Shown here: in pieces, positions 41,836-50,255 of the stretch
How the letters are laid out: each line of letters starts with the position of its first letter
Numbering within the stretch: the stretch's first letter is position 1
From: Bacteroidota bacterium
GTDB lineage: Bacteria > Bacteroidota > Bacteroidia > Cytophagales > Cyclobacteriaceae
Assembly: GCA_947470895.1 (NCBI GenBank)
Contig: CANIVF010000025.1
Location: 1 to 55,689, forward strand
Length of the DNA stretch: 55,689 nucleotides
Direction: 5' to 3'
Notes under the pieces: model-generated
What the model saw: only the letters and a program-made list of their open reading frames with translations
Told to the model about the DNA's origin: nothing
The model's database searches: none
Made by a program: the position numbers and the translations under genes

Positions 41836-44800
41836 GCACTTCAAGTTTTCCGAATTTTCTTAATTCATATTCCTTCGTCATCAAAAAGATGAGCGGTGTT
41901 ACTAATAATATATGGGTAGATGATGTGAGTACGCCACCAATCATGGGTAATACGATGGGCTGCATCACATCGCTGCCAACACCGGTCGCCCACAATACCG
42001 GCACAAGACCAAACAATGCAACGGATACCGTCATCAATTTCGGTCTTAACCGTTTTGCTGCTCCTGCGATCACAAACTCCTTCAATTCTTCGCGTGATAT
42101 AGTTTCGCTGGAATTGCCTCTGAGTTTTACTAATTGATTCATGGCATCGTTCAGGTAAATCACCATGACCACACCGGTTTCTACCGCAATACCAAAGAGT
42201 GCAATAAAACCAACTGCCACGGCCACAGACAAATTCACTCCATAGAAATACACCATATACGCTCCACCAATCAAAGCGAAAGGAACAGTGATCAAACTAA
42301 AGAACGCTTCCCGTAAGGAATTGAATGCGAGGTAGAGCGAGATGAAGATGATCAACATCACTACGGGCAGAATAACCATCAACGTTTGCTTACCGCGAAT
42401 CAGGTTTTCATATTGGCCACTCCACTCGAAGAAATAGCCGTTAGGCATCACGTCCATTTCTTTGTTTAGTTTTTCAATGGCTTCATGTACGGTGCTTCCT
42501 AAATCACGATCGCGTACGTTGAAGAGAACAGCTCCGCGCAGTAAGGCATTGTCGGATACAATCATCGGTGGTCCATTTTCAAACCGGATATTCGCTACCG
42601 CGGAAAGTGGAATCATTCCCATCGAAGGAGTTTTAATCGGAATACGTTGAAGTTGTGAAATGCTGTTGCGATAATCTTGCGCTAATCGAACACTAATCGA
42701 AAACCGCTGCCGTCCTTCAATTGTTTGACCAATCGGTGTTCCTCCGATAGCGGATTCAACAATCATATTGACATCGTCAACAGTTAATCCATATCGACCT
42801 AATGCTTCGCGATTCACATCAATGGTCAAATATTTTCCCCCAGTAATCGGATCCACATATAAATCTTTTACTCCCGGGATTCCTTTCAGGGCAGTTTTTA
42901 CTTTTTCTGAAATTGTGTAAATACTGTCGAGATTTTGTCCGTATACTTTCACCCCCACATCAGTACGAATACCGGTTGACAGCATGTTGATACGATTGAT
43001 AATCGGTTGTGTCCAGCCGTTTACTACACCTGGAATTTGCAGCTTCGCATCCAACTCATTGATGATGTCTTTCTTGGTGATGCCTTCACGCCACGCTGAT
43101 TTTGGTTTGAGTGTGATAATCGTTTCAATCATTGATAAAGGAGCATTGTCAGTAGCAGTGCTGGCACGACCTGCCTTACCCAACACCTTATCTACCTCCG
43201 GCACTGATTTGATAATCTTATCCTGCACCTGAAGGATGCGCTTGACTTCTTCATTGGAAACATCCGGCAATGTAACCGGCATGAAAAGTATGGATTGCTC
43301 ATCTAATGGAGGCATGAACTCGCTACCCATGCTGAACAACAAGGGAATGCTTACTGTCAACGCTAACAGGTTTACACCAATAGTAGTCTTGCGCCAATTC
43401 ATACAGGTACGAACCACGGACTCGTACATTTTTTCCAACCAACGATTCAGCGGATTGGCCTTTTCGTCCTTGAACTTTCCCTTCATGAAAAATGAAATGA
43501 GCACTGGTGCCAGGGTAATCACCAGGATGGCATCTACCAGCATAATGAAAGTCTTCGTGTATGCTAAGGGATGAAATAATTTTCCTTCTTGTCCTGTGAG
43601 CATGAAAACAGGTAAGAATGAAGTGATGATGATGATCGTGGAATAAAAAACACCTCGTGAAACCTGTGTAGATGATTTTTCAATGATGGCAAGTCGCTCG
43701 AGTTCTGGAATGGCTCCGTTCAATTCGGCATAGCGAATGGCGAGATTCTTATAGGAGTTCTCTGCCATGATGATCCCATTATCAACAATCACCCCAATAG
43801 CCAAAACGATTCCCGTCAAGGACATAATGTTGGATGAAATACCAAATGCGTTCAATAAAATAAAGCTGGTTGCAATGGTAACGGGTATTTGAATGATGAT
43901 GCTCACAGCACTGCGCCAATGGAACAGGAAGAGAATCACCACCAGTGAAACCACAATCATCTCTTCGATTAACGTAGTCTTAATGGATGATATTGATTCT
44001 TCGATCAGTTCACTACGATCATACACCACCCTAAACTTAACTCCTTCCGGAAATCCTTTCGCTACTTCTTCCATCTTCGCTTTTACGCGATGGATGACTT
44101 CATCCGCATTTTCGCCATAGCGCATCACCACAATACCTCCCACCACTTCGCCTTCTCCATCCTGATCGAAAATTCCAAGACGCGCTTCACCGGTCATCTG
44201 CACCGAACCGAGATCTTTTACTTTCACGGGCACCGAGTTCACGGTCTTCACTGCGATGTTTTCAATCTCCTCTACCGACTTGAGATAGCCAGTCGTTTTA
44301 ATGATGTAACCGATGTCGCTCATCTCAAACTTTCGACCGCCAGCTTCATTGTTGTTGGATCGTACCGACTGAATCACTTCAGGAACTGAAAGATTGTAAT
44401 AGGAAAGCTTATTCGGATTTAACGCAATCTGATATTGCTTTTGAAATCCCCCGAAGGAGGCGATCTCACTTACACCTTGCACATTCTGCAACGCAAATTT
44501 TACATACCAGTCCTGCATAGCACGTTGCTCACCCAGATCCATTCCCGGGGCATCAAGTGTATACCAAAGAATATGTCCAACGCCTGTTCCATCGGGACCG
44601 AGTGTTGGGGTTACTCCTTGTGGTAATAATCGCGTAGCATAGTTCAAACGTTCAAGCACACGTTCGCGTGCCCAATACACATCAGTATCATCATTGAAAA
44701 TAACGTAAACGAAACTCATTCCAAACATAGAAGCCCCACGAACATACTTTACTTGTGGAAGTCCCTGCAGGTTGGTGACAAGTGGATACGTTACCTGGTC

Positions 44801-44986
44801 TTCAATAATCTGCGGACTGCGGCCCATCCACTCGGTGAATACTATGACCTGGTTTTCGGAAAGATCTGGTATGGCATCGATCTTATTAATGCGCACGGAA
44901 TGAATGCCCCAGGCAAACAATCCGATGGCAATCATCAGGATGAGAAAGCGATTACGAAGTGAATAAGAGATTATATTTTCTATCAT
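41819..44986 (-). CDS. cusA: Heavy-metal RND efflux pump (CusA/CzcA family)
   Basis: A 1055-residue inner-membrane proton antiporter with the two-fold RND layout: one N-terminal helix (LRNRFLILMIAIGLFAWG), a large periplasmic loop, helices 2-6, a second loop and helices 8-12. Family segments include VRGASMFGMSFVYVIF, IGVIVDNGIIMAENSYKN (the charged helix 4 motif) and GFIALFGIAVETGVVMVIYLND. Cu(I)/Ag(I) is favoured by the neighbours, but Zn/Co/Cd pumps of the same family cannot be excluded. It is the first gene of a nine-gene operon. Confidence 0.93.
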   Translation of the reverse strand: MIENIISYSLRNRFLILMIAIGLFAWGIHSVRINKIDAIPDLSENQVIVFTEWMGRSPQIIEDQVTYPLVTNLQGLPQVKYVRGASMFGMSFVYVIFNDDTDVYWARERVLERLNYATRLLPQGVTPTLGPDGTGVGHILWYTLDAPGMDLGEQRAMQDWYVKFALQNVQGVSEIASFGGFQKQYQIALNPNKLSYYNLSVPEVIQSVRSNNNEAGGRKFEMSDIGYIIKTTGYLKSVEEIENIAVKTVNSVPVKVKDLGSVQMTGEARLGIFDQDGEGEVVGGIVVMRYGENADEVIHRVKAKMEEVAKGFPEGVKFRVVYDRSELIEESISSIKTTLIEEMIVVSLVVILFLFHWRSAVSIIIQIPVTIATSFILLNAFGISSNIMSLTGIVLAIGVIVDNGIIMAENSYKNLAIRYAELNGAIPELERLAIIEKSSTQVSRGVFYSTIIIITSFLPVFMLTGQEGKLFHPLAYTKTFIMLVDAILVITLAPVLISFFMKGKFKDEKANPLNRWLEKMYESVVRTCMNWRKTTIGVNLLALTVSIPLLFSMGSEFMPPLDEQSILFMPVTLPDVSNEEVKRILQVQDKIIKSVPEVDKVLGKAGRASTATDNAPLSMIETIITLKPKSAWREGITKKDIINELDAKLQIPGVVNGWTQPIINRINMLSTGIRTDVGVKVYGQNLDSIYTISEKVKTALKGIPGVKDLYVDPITGGKYLTIDVNREALGRYGLTVDDVNMIVESAIGGTPIGQTIEGRQRFSISVRLAQDYRNSISQLQRIPIKTPSMGMIPLSAVANIRFENGPPMIVSDNALLRGAVLFNVRDRDLGSTVHEAIEKLNKEMDVMPNGYFFEWSGQYENLIRGKQTLMVILPVVMLIIFISLYLAFNSLREAFFSLITVPFALIGGAYMVYFYGVNLSVAVAVGFIALFGIAVETGVVMVIYLNDAMNQLVKLRGNSSETISREELKEFVIAGAAKRLRPKLMTVSVALFGLVPVLWATGVGSDVMQPIVLPMIGGVLTSSTHILLVTPLIFLMTKEYELRKFGKLEVHEKTH

Positions 44987-45025
44987 AGCTGAATAGTATC
45001 AAGTAGAAAGACACAAGAAGTGAGA

Positions 45026-45057
45026 CTAATCTAATAGCGTTATCAGATACTCACAAA
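45026..45057 (-). promoter_or_regulatory. Promoter of the copper operon
   Basis: On the minus strand TTTG (45057-45054) is followed after 20 bases by TAGATTAG (45033-45026), seven of eight matches to the Bacteroidota -7 box, about 40 bases before the cusA start. The spacer holds the small palindrome TATCTGATA, a possible but weak operator. Confidence 0.6.
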
Positions 45058-45070
45058 AAATGAGCTATGA

Positions 45071-45490
45071 TTAAATAAGGAAAGATTGAACGAGCACAGG
45101 AATGTTGCGCTCGAGAATGGGTGGTTTGTAAGGTGTGTTAGTTGAAAAGGTAAATGCTTCATTCACCTGGATTACTTCCATAATCATAGGGAGAGTAGCA
45201 ATCCAGTTAACAGCCTGCCAGCTAAGAATTGAAAAATCCTGAACTTGCGAGTTAAAATCTTTGCCTTCGAAGGTAACGTGCTTATCTTCACAGCATCCCG
45301 ATTTCTTTGCGGTCATCTTCTTATGGCAAGGAGGAAGTTGAACTTCCATAGGGCAAGGAGCCGCTTCTTCAATGAAAGAAAAACTTTGCACGTGACCTCC
45401 ACAAAAATGCATATTCACCATAAAGCTGCTTGTCGAAACAAGCACCAACAAGGCGAGCAAAGAGGACATTATAGGGTTCAAAAATTTCAT
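45071..45490 (-). CDS. HYC_CC_PP family exported small protein
   Basis: A 139-residue protein with a signal peptide (LLALLVLVSTSSFMV). It then shows the family's namesake pieces: an HxC-like MHFCGG, a CPMEVQLPPCHKK segment, GCCEDK and, at the end, YKPPILERNIPVLVQSFLI. The dense Cys, His and Met content fits metal binding. The family is common in Bacteroidota beside copper efflux genes; function not established. It sits just upstream of the cusA promoter on the same strand, with a -7-like TACATTTG word only 8 bases before its start. Confidence 0.83.
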   Translation of the reverse strand: MKFLNPIMSSLLALLVLVSTSSFMVNMHFCGGHVQSFSFIEEAAPCPMEVQLPPCHKKMTAKKSGCCEDKHVTFEGKDFNSQVQDFSILSWQAVNWIATLPMIMEVIQVNEAFTFSTNTPYKPPILERNIPVLVQSFLI

Positions 45491-45540
45491 TGACTTAGCA
45501 AATGTAATAAAAAGCTATTAACAAGTTGTTAACTAGATTT

Positions 45541-45744
45541 TTAGACCCGTTCTGCGTTATAACCGGCCTTCTGAAGAGCTTCTACGATTTTATTGTCATC
45601 TGAGTTGTCGATTGTTAATGTTCGTGCTGGGTCTACCAAATCTATATGCCAATGGTTCTCACCGGCTACTTCATTAAGATAAGGAGTCACTTTAGCCACA
45701 CAAGCAGAACACTTAATATTGGTTTTGAATTTAGTCTTTTCCAT
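45541..45744 (-). CDS. Heavy-metal-associated (HMA) domain protein, CopZ-like
   Basis: A 67-residue ferredoxin-like HMA domain. The metal-binding CxxC is in IKCSACVAKV (CSAC), and the fold closes with IVEALQKAGYNAERV. A lone HMA domain of this size acts as a cytoplasmic Cu(I) chaperone. It is the most upstream gene of the metal cluster. No copper P-type ATPase lies in the window, so its client may be encoded elsewhere. Confidence 0.9.
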   Translation of the reverse strand: MEKTKFKTNIKCSACVAKVTPYLNEVAGENHWHIDLVDPARTLTIDNSDDNKIVEALQKAGYNAERV

Positions 45745-45856
45745 GCTGTTTTAATTTATAGTTACAAATAAAGTAACACCAAAAGAGAAGTGCTTACAAA
45801 ATTTACCTGCTGATTTATACGATTATGAACAGCTATTGCGGCTGATTCATTCCCGC

Positions 45857-46384
45857 CTATCTTCCAAAATCATCCTGTACTCTAATGATATCACTTTCAT
45901 CAGAAGGATAATTGGCATCCGTGTGCTGCCAGATTTCAGCCACCATTCCCCACCCTCCAGATACACCGATCAAACGATGACGTTGTCCTTGCTTCAGGCG
46001 AATGATCTCTCCTACTTTCAACTGCTGAACAGGACCTTCCTCATCAGTTTCACTAGTAACCACTCCGGCATGGCCGGCAACCAGTTTCCAAATCTCAGCA
46101 CGTCTATGATGGTATTGCCAAGATAATCGTTTGTTGGCTTCCACCATCAAAATTTTAGGGCTCAGCTTACCGCTGATTTTCAACGATGAAAAATCAACAT
46201 CCTGAAAATACTTTTTGCTAAATGTCTGAGCTTGTGATTCGTCCAGAACAAAAAATCCTCCCCACGGGCGATTAAAATCCTGCGACACAACCGTGAATCC
46301 GGCTTTTGATAAATAGGAAGCTACCGATGCAAACACTTCCGTCCTTTCACATGAAAGGGATAACTGTGATTCTAATTCGATCAT
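45857..46384 (-). CDS. Cupin protein related to phosphomannose isomerase type II
   Basis: A 175-residue protein ending in a cupin domain (about 75-165) that resembles the isomerase half of mannose-1-phosphate guanylyltransferase/phosphomannose isomerase: NRPWGGFFVL, PKILMVEANKRLSWQYHHRRAEIW, GHAGVV and LKQGQRHRLIG. The nucleotidyltransferase half is absent, so it may be a stand-alone isomerase or a sugar-binding regulator. Metal ligands (HH, Glu, His) look present. A -7-like TAAATTTG box lies only 7 bases before the start. Confidence 0.75.
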   Translation of the reverse strand: MIELESQLSLSCERTEVFASVASYLSKAGFTVVSQDFNRPWGGFFVLDESQAQTFSKKYFQDVDFSSLKISGKLSPKILMVEANKRLSWQYHHRRAEIWKLVAGHAGVVTSETDEEGPVQQLKVGEIIRLKQGQRHRLIGVSGGWGMVAEIWQHTDANYPSDESDIIRVQDDFGR

Positions 46385-46524
46385 AACTATGCAAATTTAA
46401 TTAGGTACAGTGAACCTCGAAGGCTCGAAGATACACAAAGAGATAAACAACAAAACATTCGCTGTTTTTTTTAACGGATTGCGATTACTTCGTAAATACT
46501 TTACTTTTCGGTTTTAACCATCGA

Positions 46525-48030
46525 ATGTCAACAGCGCAAGACAAAAGCAATCCAGTAAAAGGAACTAATCTAAACCGACAGATGGGTTTACTTGGGTTGG
46601 CGGCTACTGGAATCTGTTCCATGATTGGTGCTTCCATACATGTGGTGCCCTTTATGATTCAACGCAACGTGCCTGGCATTGGTCCTTACGTGCTGCCGGC
46701 ATTTCTATTTGCAGCCGTGCCCGCTGTGCTCGCGGCCTTTGCTTACATCGTATTAGCATCGGCCATGCCCCGTGCGGGTGGAAGTTATTTATATGCCAGC
46801 CGATCATTAAGTCCCTACCTCGGTTTTGTGGCTAGTTTTTCGCAATGGTTTGGTTTATCGATTGTGATTGGGGTAGTCGCGTATGTGATCATCCCCTTTC
46901 TGCGGGACATCGCTTCGGCATTGTATTGGAATGAAGTTGCGCAATTGCTGAATACCGGTTCCGTGCGTGTGATCCTTGCTCTGATCATTCTATGGATATT
47001 TGTCTTGATTAATATTCGTGGTGTGAAATCATATGAAAAGACAGTTGTACCGCTCATGATCCTCATGTTTGTGTTGGGCGGGATTGTGATCGTTGCCGGC
47101 CTAATGTTTACACAAGAAGATTTTGCATCAGCCTTAATGATCAAAGAAGGAAGGACTGTGCCTGCGACAATTGCTAAGTTTAATTGGAACACATTTCTGT
47201 CTGCGTCCGCTTTACTCTTTGCAAGCTTCATCGGTTTCGATTCGATTGCACAAGCAGGTGGCGAAGCAAAAGATCCAGGTCGTTCGCTACCAAGAGCTAT
47301 TGGCATAGCCATTTTCAGCGTCAGTTTGTTTTATATTCTATTCACGTTTTCAGTCTATCATGCTATACCGTGGAGCTTTGTTGCTCAGGAAGCTATGAAC
47401 AAAGATGTAACTGCACCCGGTTTGTTAAGTTATATTCTTCCAGCCGGTTGGGCAGTTGCCATTGTGCTTGGTGCCGCGGTTGCTCTAACAAATGATTTAC
47501 CAGCCATGATATTGTCTGTTTCCCGGTTGATGTTCTCTTGGGCCGAAGATGGGATTTTTCCAAAGCGATTAACGGCTGTTCATCCCAAGTATCATACTCC
47601 ACACCTCGCCATCATAGCCTGTGGTGCCATGGCTTCTGTTGGAATTCTAGGAAGTCATTTTGCTGGTGATTTCTTTTTGGGTATTGATATTATGGTCACC
47701 TCTATGCTGGTGAATTTTCTATTGATGTGCGTGTCTGTGCTCTTGCTTCCCAAAAACAATCCGGCATTGGCGGCCGAAATAAAAGTATTTAAGTCCCGCA
47801 CGATACAACAAGTGCTGGCCATTACGGGCACGATCGCGCTTTCTTGTTTTTTACTCATCCATATCATCAAAGATGTAACGGCTGAGGTAGATGCATGGTA
47901 CTTTCACTCTACTCCAGTATGGATTATCGTGATGATTGTTGCCAGCGTGATCTTCTTTACCCAATGGAATTCATTAAAAAAATCAGGTGTTGATACAAAA
48001 AAAATATTTTCCGAATTGCCTCCTGAATAA
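46525..48030 (+). CDS. APC-superfamily amino acid permease
   Basis: A 501-residue membrane protein with about twelve to fourteen spans. The helix 1 motif LAATGICSMIGASIHVVP and helix 3 region AMPRAGGSYLYASRSLSP are typical of the APC superfamily; FASFIGFDSIAQAGGEAKDPGRSLPRAI matches the helix 6-7 loop. The substrate is unknown. The next gene, an aldo/keto reductase-RidA fusion, begins 24 bases later on the same strand, which suggests a shared substrate such as an amino acid or its imine product. Confidence 0.85.
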   Translation: MSTAQDKSNPVKGTNLNRQMGLLGLAATGICSMIGASIHVVPFMIQRNVPGIGPYVLPAFLFAAVPAVLAAFAYIVLASAMPRAGGSYLYASRSLSPYLGFVASFSQWFGLSIVIGVVAYVIIPFLRDIASALYWNEVAQLLNTGSVRVILALIILWIFVLINIRGVKSYEKTVVPLMILMFVLGGIVIVAGLMFTQEDFASALMIKEGRTVPATIAKFNWNTFLSASALLFASFIGFDSIAQAGGEAKDPGRSLPRAIGIAIFSVSLFYILFTFSVYHAIPWSFVAQEAMNKDVTAPGLLSYILPAGWAVAIVLGAAVALTNDLPAMILSVSRLMFSWAEDGIFPKRLTAVHPKYHTPHLAIIACGAMASVGILGSHFAGDFFLGIDIMVTSMLVNFLLMCVSVLLLPKNNPALAAEIKVFKSRTIQQVLAITGTIALSCFLLIHIIKDVTAEVDAWYFHSTPVWIIVMIVASVIFFTQWNSLKKSGVDTKKIFSELPPE

Positions 48031-48054
48031 GACTATCTAAGATTTCCTTCACTC

Positions 48055-49512
48055 ATGAACACTTCGTCAAAATATATTGATCTCGCAAATGGTCTAACCA
48101 TCTGTCGTGCATTAACCGGACTATGGCAGATTGCCGATCTGGAACGCGATGGAAATATGGTGGATGCTGGCCAAGCCGCATTGGCTATGAACGCTTACGC
48201 GGAAGCTGGCTTCACCACATTTGATATGGCCGATCATTATGGTTCGGCCGAAGAAATTTCAGGTGTGTTTAAAAAAAAATATTCAAAAGACAAAGCGCAA
48301 CTATTTACGAAGTGGGTTCCTGAACCTGGTTCGGTAACCAAACAACAAGTTCGTGATGCTGTACAACTTGCGCTGAGCCGGTTGCAATCCGAACAAATTG
48401 ACCTGATGCAATTTCACGCCTGGAGTTATGCGCACCCTTCGTGGCTGGATTGTCTTTTCTATTTGCAGGAATTAAAAGAAGAAGGTCTTATTAAACACTT
48501 AGGCCTTACCAACTTCGACACGGCTCATCTACAAATTGTAGCCAACAGTGGCATCGAAGTAGTTTCCAATCAGGTTTGCTATTCTTTGTTAGATCAACGC
48601 GCAGCAGGAAAGATGAGCGCACTCTGTTTAAAACATAATGTGAAGTTACTGGCATTCGGTACCGTAGCCGGTGGTTTCCTTTCCGAGAAATGGTTGAACA
48701 AACCTGAACCTCAACGGAATGCTTCGCTCACCTGGTCGCAGATGAAATACAAGCGATTCATCAATGCTGCAGGAGGCTGGGAAAAATTTCAATCTCTATT
48801 AAAAACGTTGGATAGCATTGCGCAAAAATACAACGTAGGTATTGCCAACATTGCGAGTAAATACATTTTAGAAAACCCCGCTGTAGCCGGAGTAATCATT
48901 GGTGCACGACTGGGAAAGAGCGAGCATATTCAAGAAAACGATAAATTATTTTCTTTTCATTTTGATGAAGAGAGTACGCTACAGATTACGCAATCACTTT
49001 CCGGCTTAACTAGCATCCCGGGTGATTGTGGCGATGAATACCGCAAGCCTCCCTTTCTTACTGCATCTGGAGATTTGAGTCACCATGTAGAAAGTTTTCC
49101 GGCACCTTATCCTTCCATTACGGGAAATGATGGCCGAACAAAAGCATTAAGTGGAACCATCTGGGAAGATCTGGCCGGTTTTAGTCGTGCCGTAAGAAAA
49201 GGAAATCGCATTCTGGTATCGGGCACAACCGCTACACACGGATCAAAATCTATTGGAGGGAATGATCCCGCTGCACAAATGCATTACATCATTGACAAAA
49301 TTGAAGGTGCCATTCAATCATTGGGCGGAACCTTAGATCAGGTAGTACGCACGCGCATCTTTATTAGAAACATTAATCAATGGGAGCCCATCTCACGTGC
49401 TCATGGTGAACGCTTCAAAGATATTCAACCAGCCAACACGATGGTGAGGGCTGATATTATTGGAGATGAATACCTGGTAGAGATGGAAGCTGAGGCGATG
49501 TTGTCATCATAA
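48055..49512 (+). CDS. Aldo/keto reductase fused to a RidA (YjgF/UK114) domain
   Basis: A 485-residue two-domain protein. The N-terminal half (about 1-320) is an aldo/keto reductase barrel: FDMADHYGSAEEI with catalytic Asp/Tyr, LFTKWVPEPG with Lys, QFHAWSYAH with His, and the cofactor region VIIGARLGKSEHI. The C-terminal part (about 355-485) is a RidA domain: SGTTATHG, IIDKIEGAIQSLGGTLDQVVRTRIFIRN (with the imine-binding Arg) and YLVEMEAEAM. RidA hydrolyses reactive enamines/imines from amino-acid enzymes, so the fusion may reduce or clear a carbonyl or imine intermediate. Confidence 0.9.
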   Translation: MNTSSKYIDLANGLTICRALTGLWQIADLERDGNMVDAGQAALAMNAYAEAGFTTFDMADHYGSAEEISGVFKKKYSKDKAQLFTKWVPEPGSVTKQQVRDAVQLALSRLQSEQIDLMQFHAWSYAHPSWLDCLFYLQELKEEGLIKHLGLTNFDTAHLQIVANSGIEVVSNQVCYSLLDQRAAGKMSALCLKHNVKLLAFGTVAGGFLSEKWLNKPEPQRNASLTWSQMKYKRFINAAGGWEKFQSLLKTLDSIAQKYNVGIANIASKYILENPAVAGVIIGARLGKSEHIQENDKLFSFHFDEESTLQITQSLSGLTSIPGDCGDEYRKPPFLTASGDLSHHVESFPAPYPSITGNDGRTKALSGTIWEDLAGFSRAVRKGNRILVSGTTATHGSKSIGGNDPAAQMHYIIDKIEGAIQSLGGTLDQVVRTRIFIRNINQWEPISRAHGERFKDIQPANTMVRADIIGDEYLVEMEAEAMLSS

Positions 49513-49514
49513 TC

Positions 49515-49534
49515 AGGCAAAATATTTTTTGCCT
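49515..49534 (+). terminator. Short hairpin after the AKR-RidA gene
   Basis: AGGCAAAA (49515-49522) pairs perfectly with TTTTGCCT (49527-49534) across loop TATT, three bases after the stop codon at 49512. The repeat word TGCCTACTGCCTACT follows. No long U tract is present, so its strength as a terminator is uncertain. Confidence 0.4.
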
Positions 49535-49542
49535 ACTGCCTA

Positions 49543-50094
49543 CTATTTGTCAGGTTTAGGCGGAAAATTCTTCAACACGTGTTTTATTCCTTTGCGTATA
49601 TTCTTTTCAGAAAAATCCGGATTTAGTTCCATGTAACTAACCGCGTGCGACTGCCACACCATACGGCTTTCCGTTTTATCGGCCATACCAATAATTAACG
49701 TGCCTTTCAGATAATTGATTACCTCACGGTCTGTTGTCAATGGTTGATAATACACGTGAGAATCTTCTGCCCGATGATAGATGACAGCTTGTTCATCTTG
49801 CACAGTAATGGCAAATCCCACCAATAGTTCAGGGTTATTTGAATCCTCCTGAAGTCCCTTGCTTTCTAATTCCCTGATCAGGGATGCTTTTAGGCTCTCC
49901 CTCAACAGGCTATCATTTAAATACTCGGGACCATTGAATTTAAATTCACAGCCCGTCATCCAACAAAAAGTCTTGTACTTACTAAAATCAACTGAATGAT
50001 CATATGTCTCCTTCACTACCACTTTGCAACTCGTGAGAAGCAAAACAAACAAAACAAATACCCCTGCGCTGATAAGCTTTCTTTGAATTTTCAT
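49543..50094 (-). CDS. DUF4136 lipoprotein
   Basis: A 183-residue lipoprotein (FVLFVLLLTSC/KV). The body fits DUF4136: VDFSKYKTFCWM near the start, SLKASLIRELESKGLQE, PELLVGFAITV, a YLKGTLIIGMADK strand and a closing IRKGIKHVLKNFP. The family is periplasmic in many Gram-negatives with no known function. The start at 50094 (MKIQRK) gives a normal signal; an ATG at 50109 would add five residues. Confidence 0.82.
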   Translation of the reverse strand: MKIQRKLISAGVFVLFVLLLTSCKVVVKETYDHSVDFSKYKTFCWMTGCEFKFNGPEYLNDSLLRESLKASLIRELESKGLQEDSNNPELLVGFAITVQDEQAVIYHRAEDSHVYYQPLTTDREVINYLKGTLIIGMADKTESRMVWQSHAVSYMELNPDFSEKNIRKGIKHVLKNFPPKPDK

Positions 50095-50198
50095 AGCCAA
50101 TGATAGCAAAGATTAATCATTAAAACGATGATATAAATCATACCTTAATAATGCATTTCGCTTCCTTAGTTTAAGATGCGTCAAAAATATCTTGGCTT

Positions 50199-50229
50199 TA
50201 AAAAAAAGCGCCAACCAGTTATGATTGAC
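50199..50229 (-). terminator. Possible terminator of the hexosaminidase gene
   Basis: AAGCGCCAA and TTGACGCTT pair with one C-A mismatch across a loop of about 10 bases, with A/T runs outside both arms. It lies after the GH20 stop on the minus strand and before the DUF4136 promoter region. Nothing else is seen in 50095-50255. Confidence 0.45.
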
Positions 50230-50255
50230 GCTTATGTCTTAGTTTTAAAATTTAA

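Noticed and set aside
46815-47312. 165-codon frame on the minus strand inside the amino-acid permease gene
   Set aside because: It is antisense to conserved membrane helices and lacks any recognisable domain.
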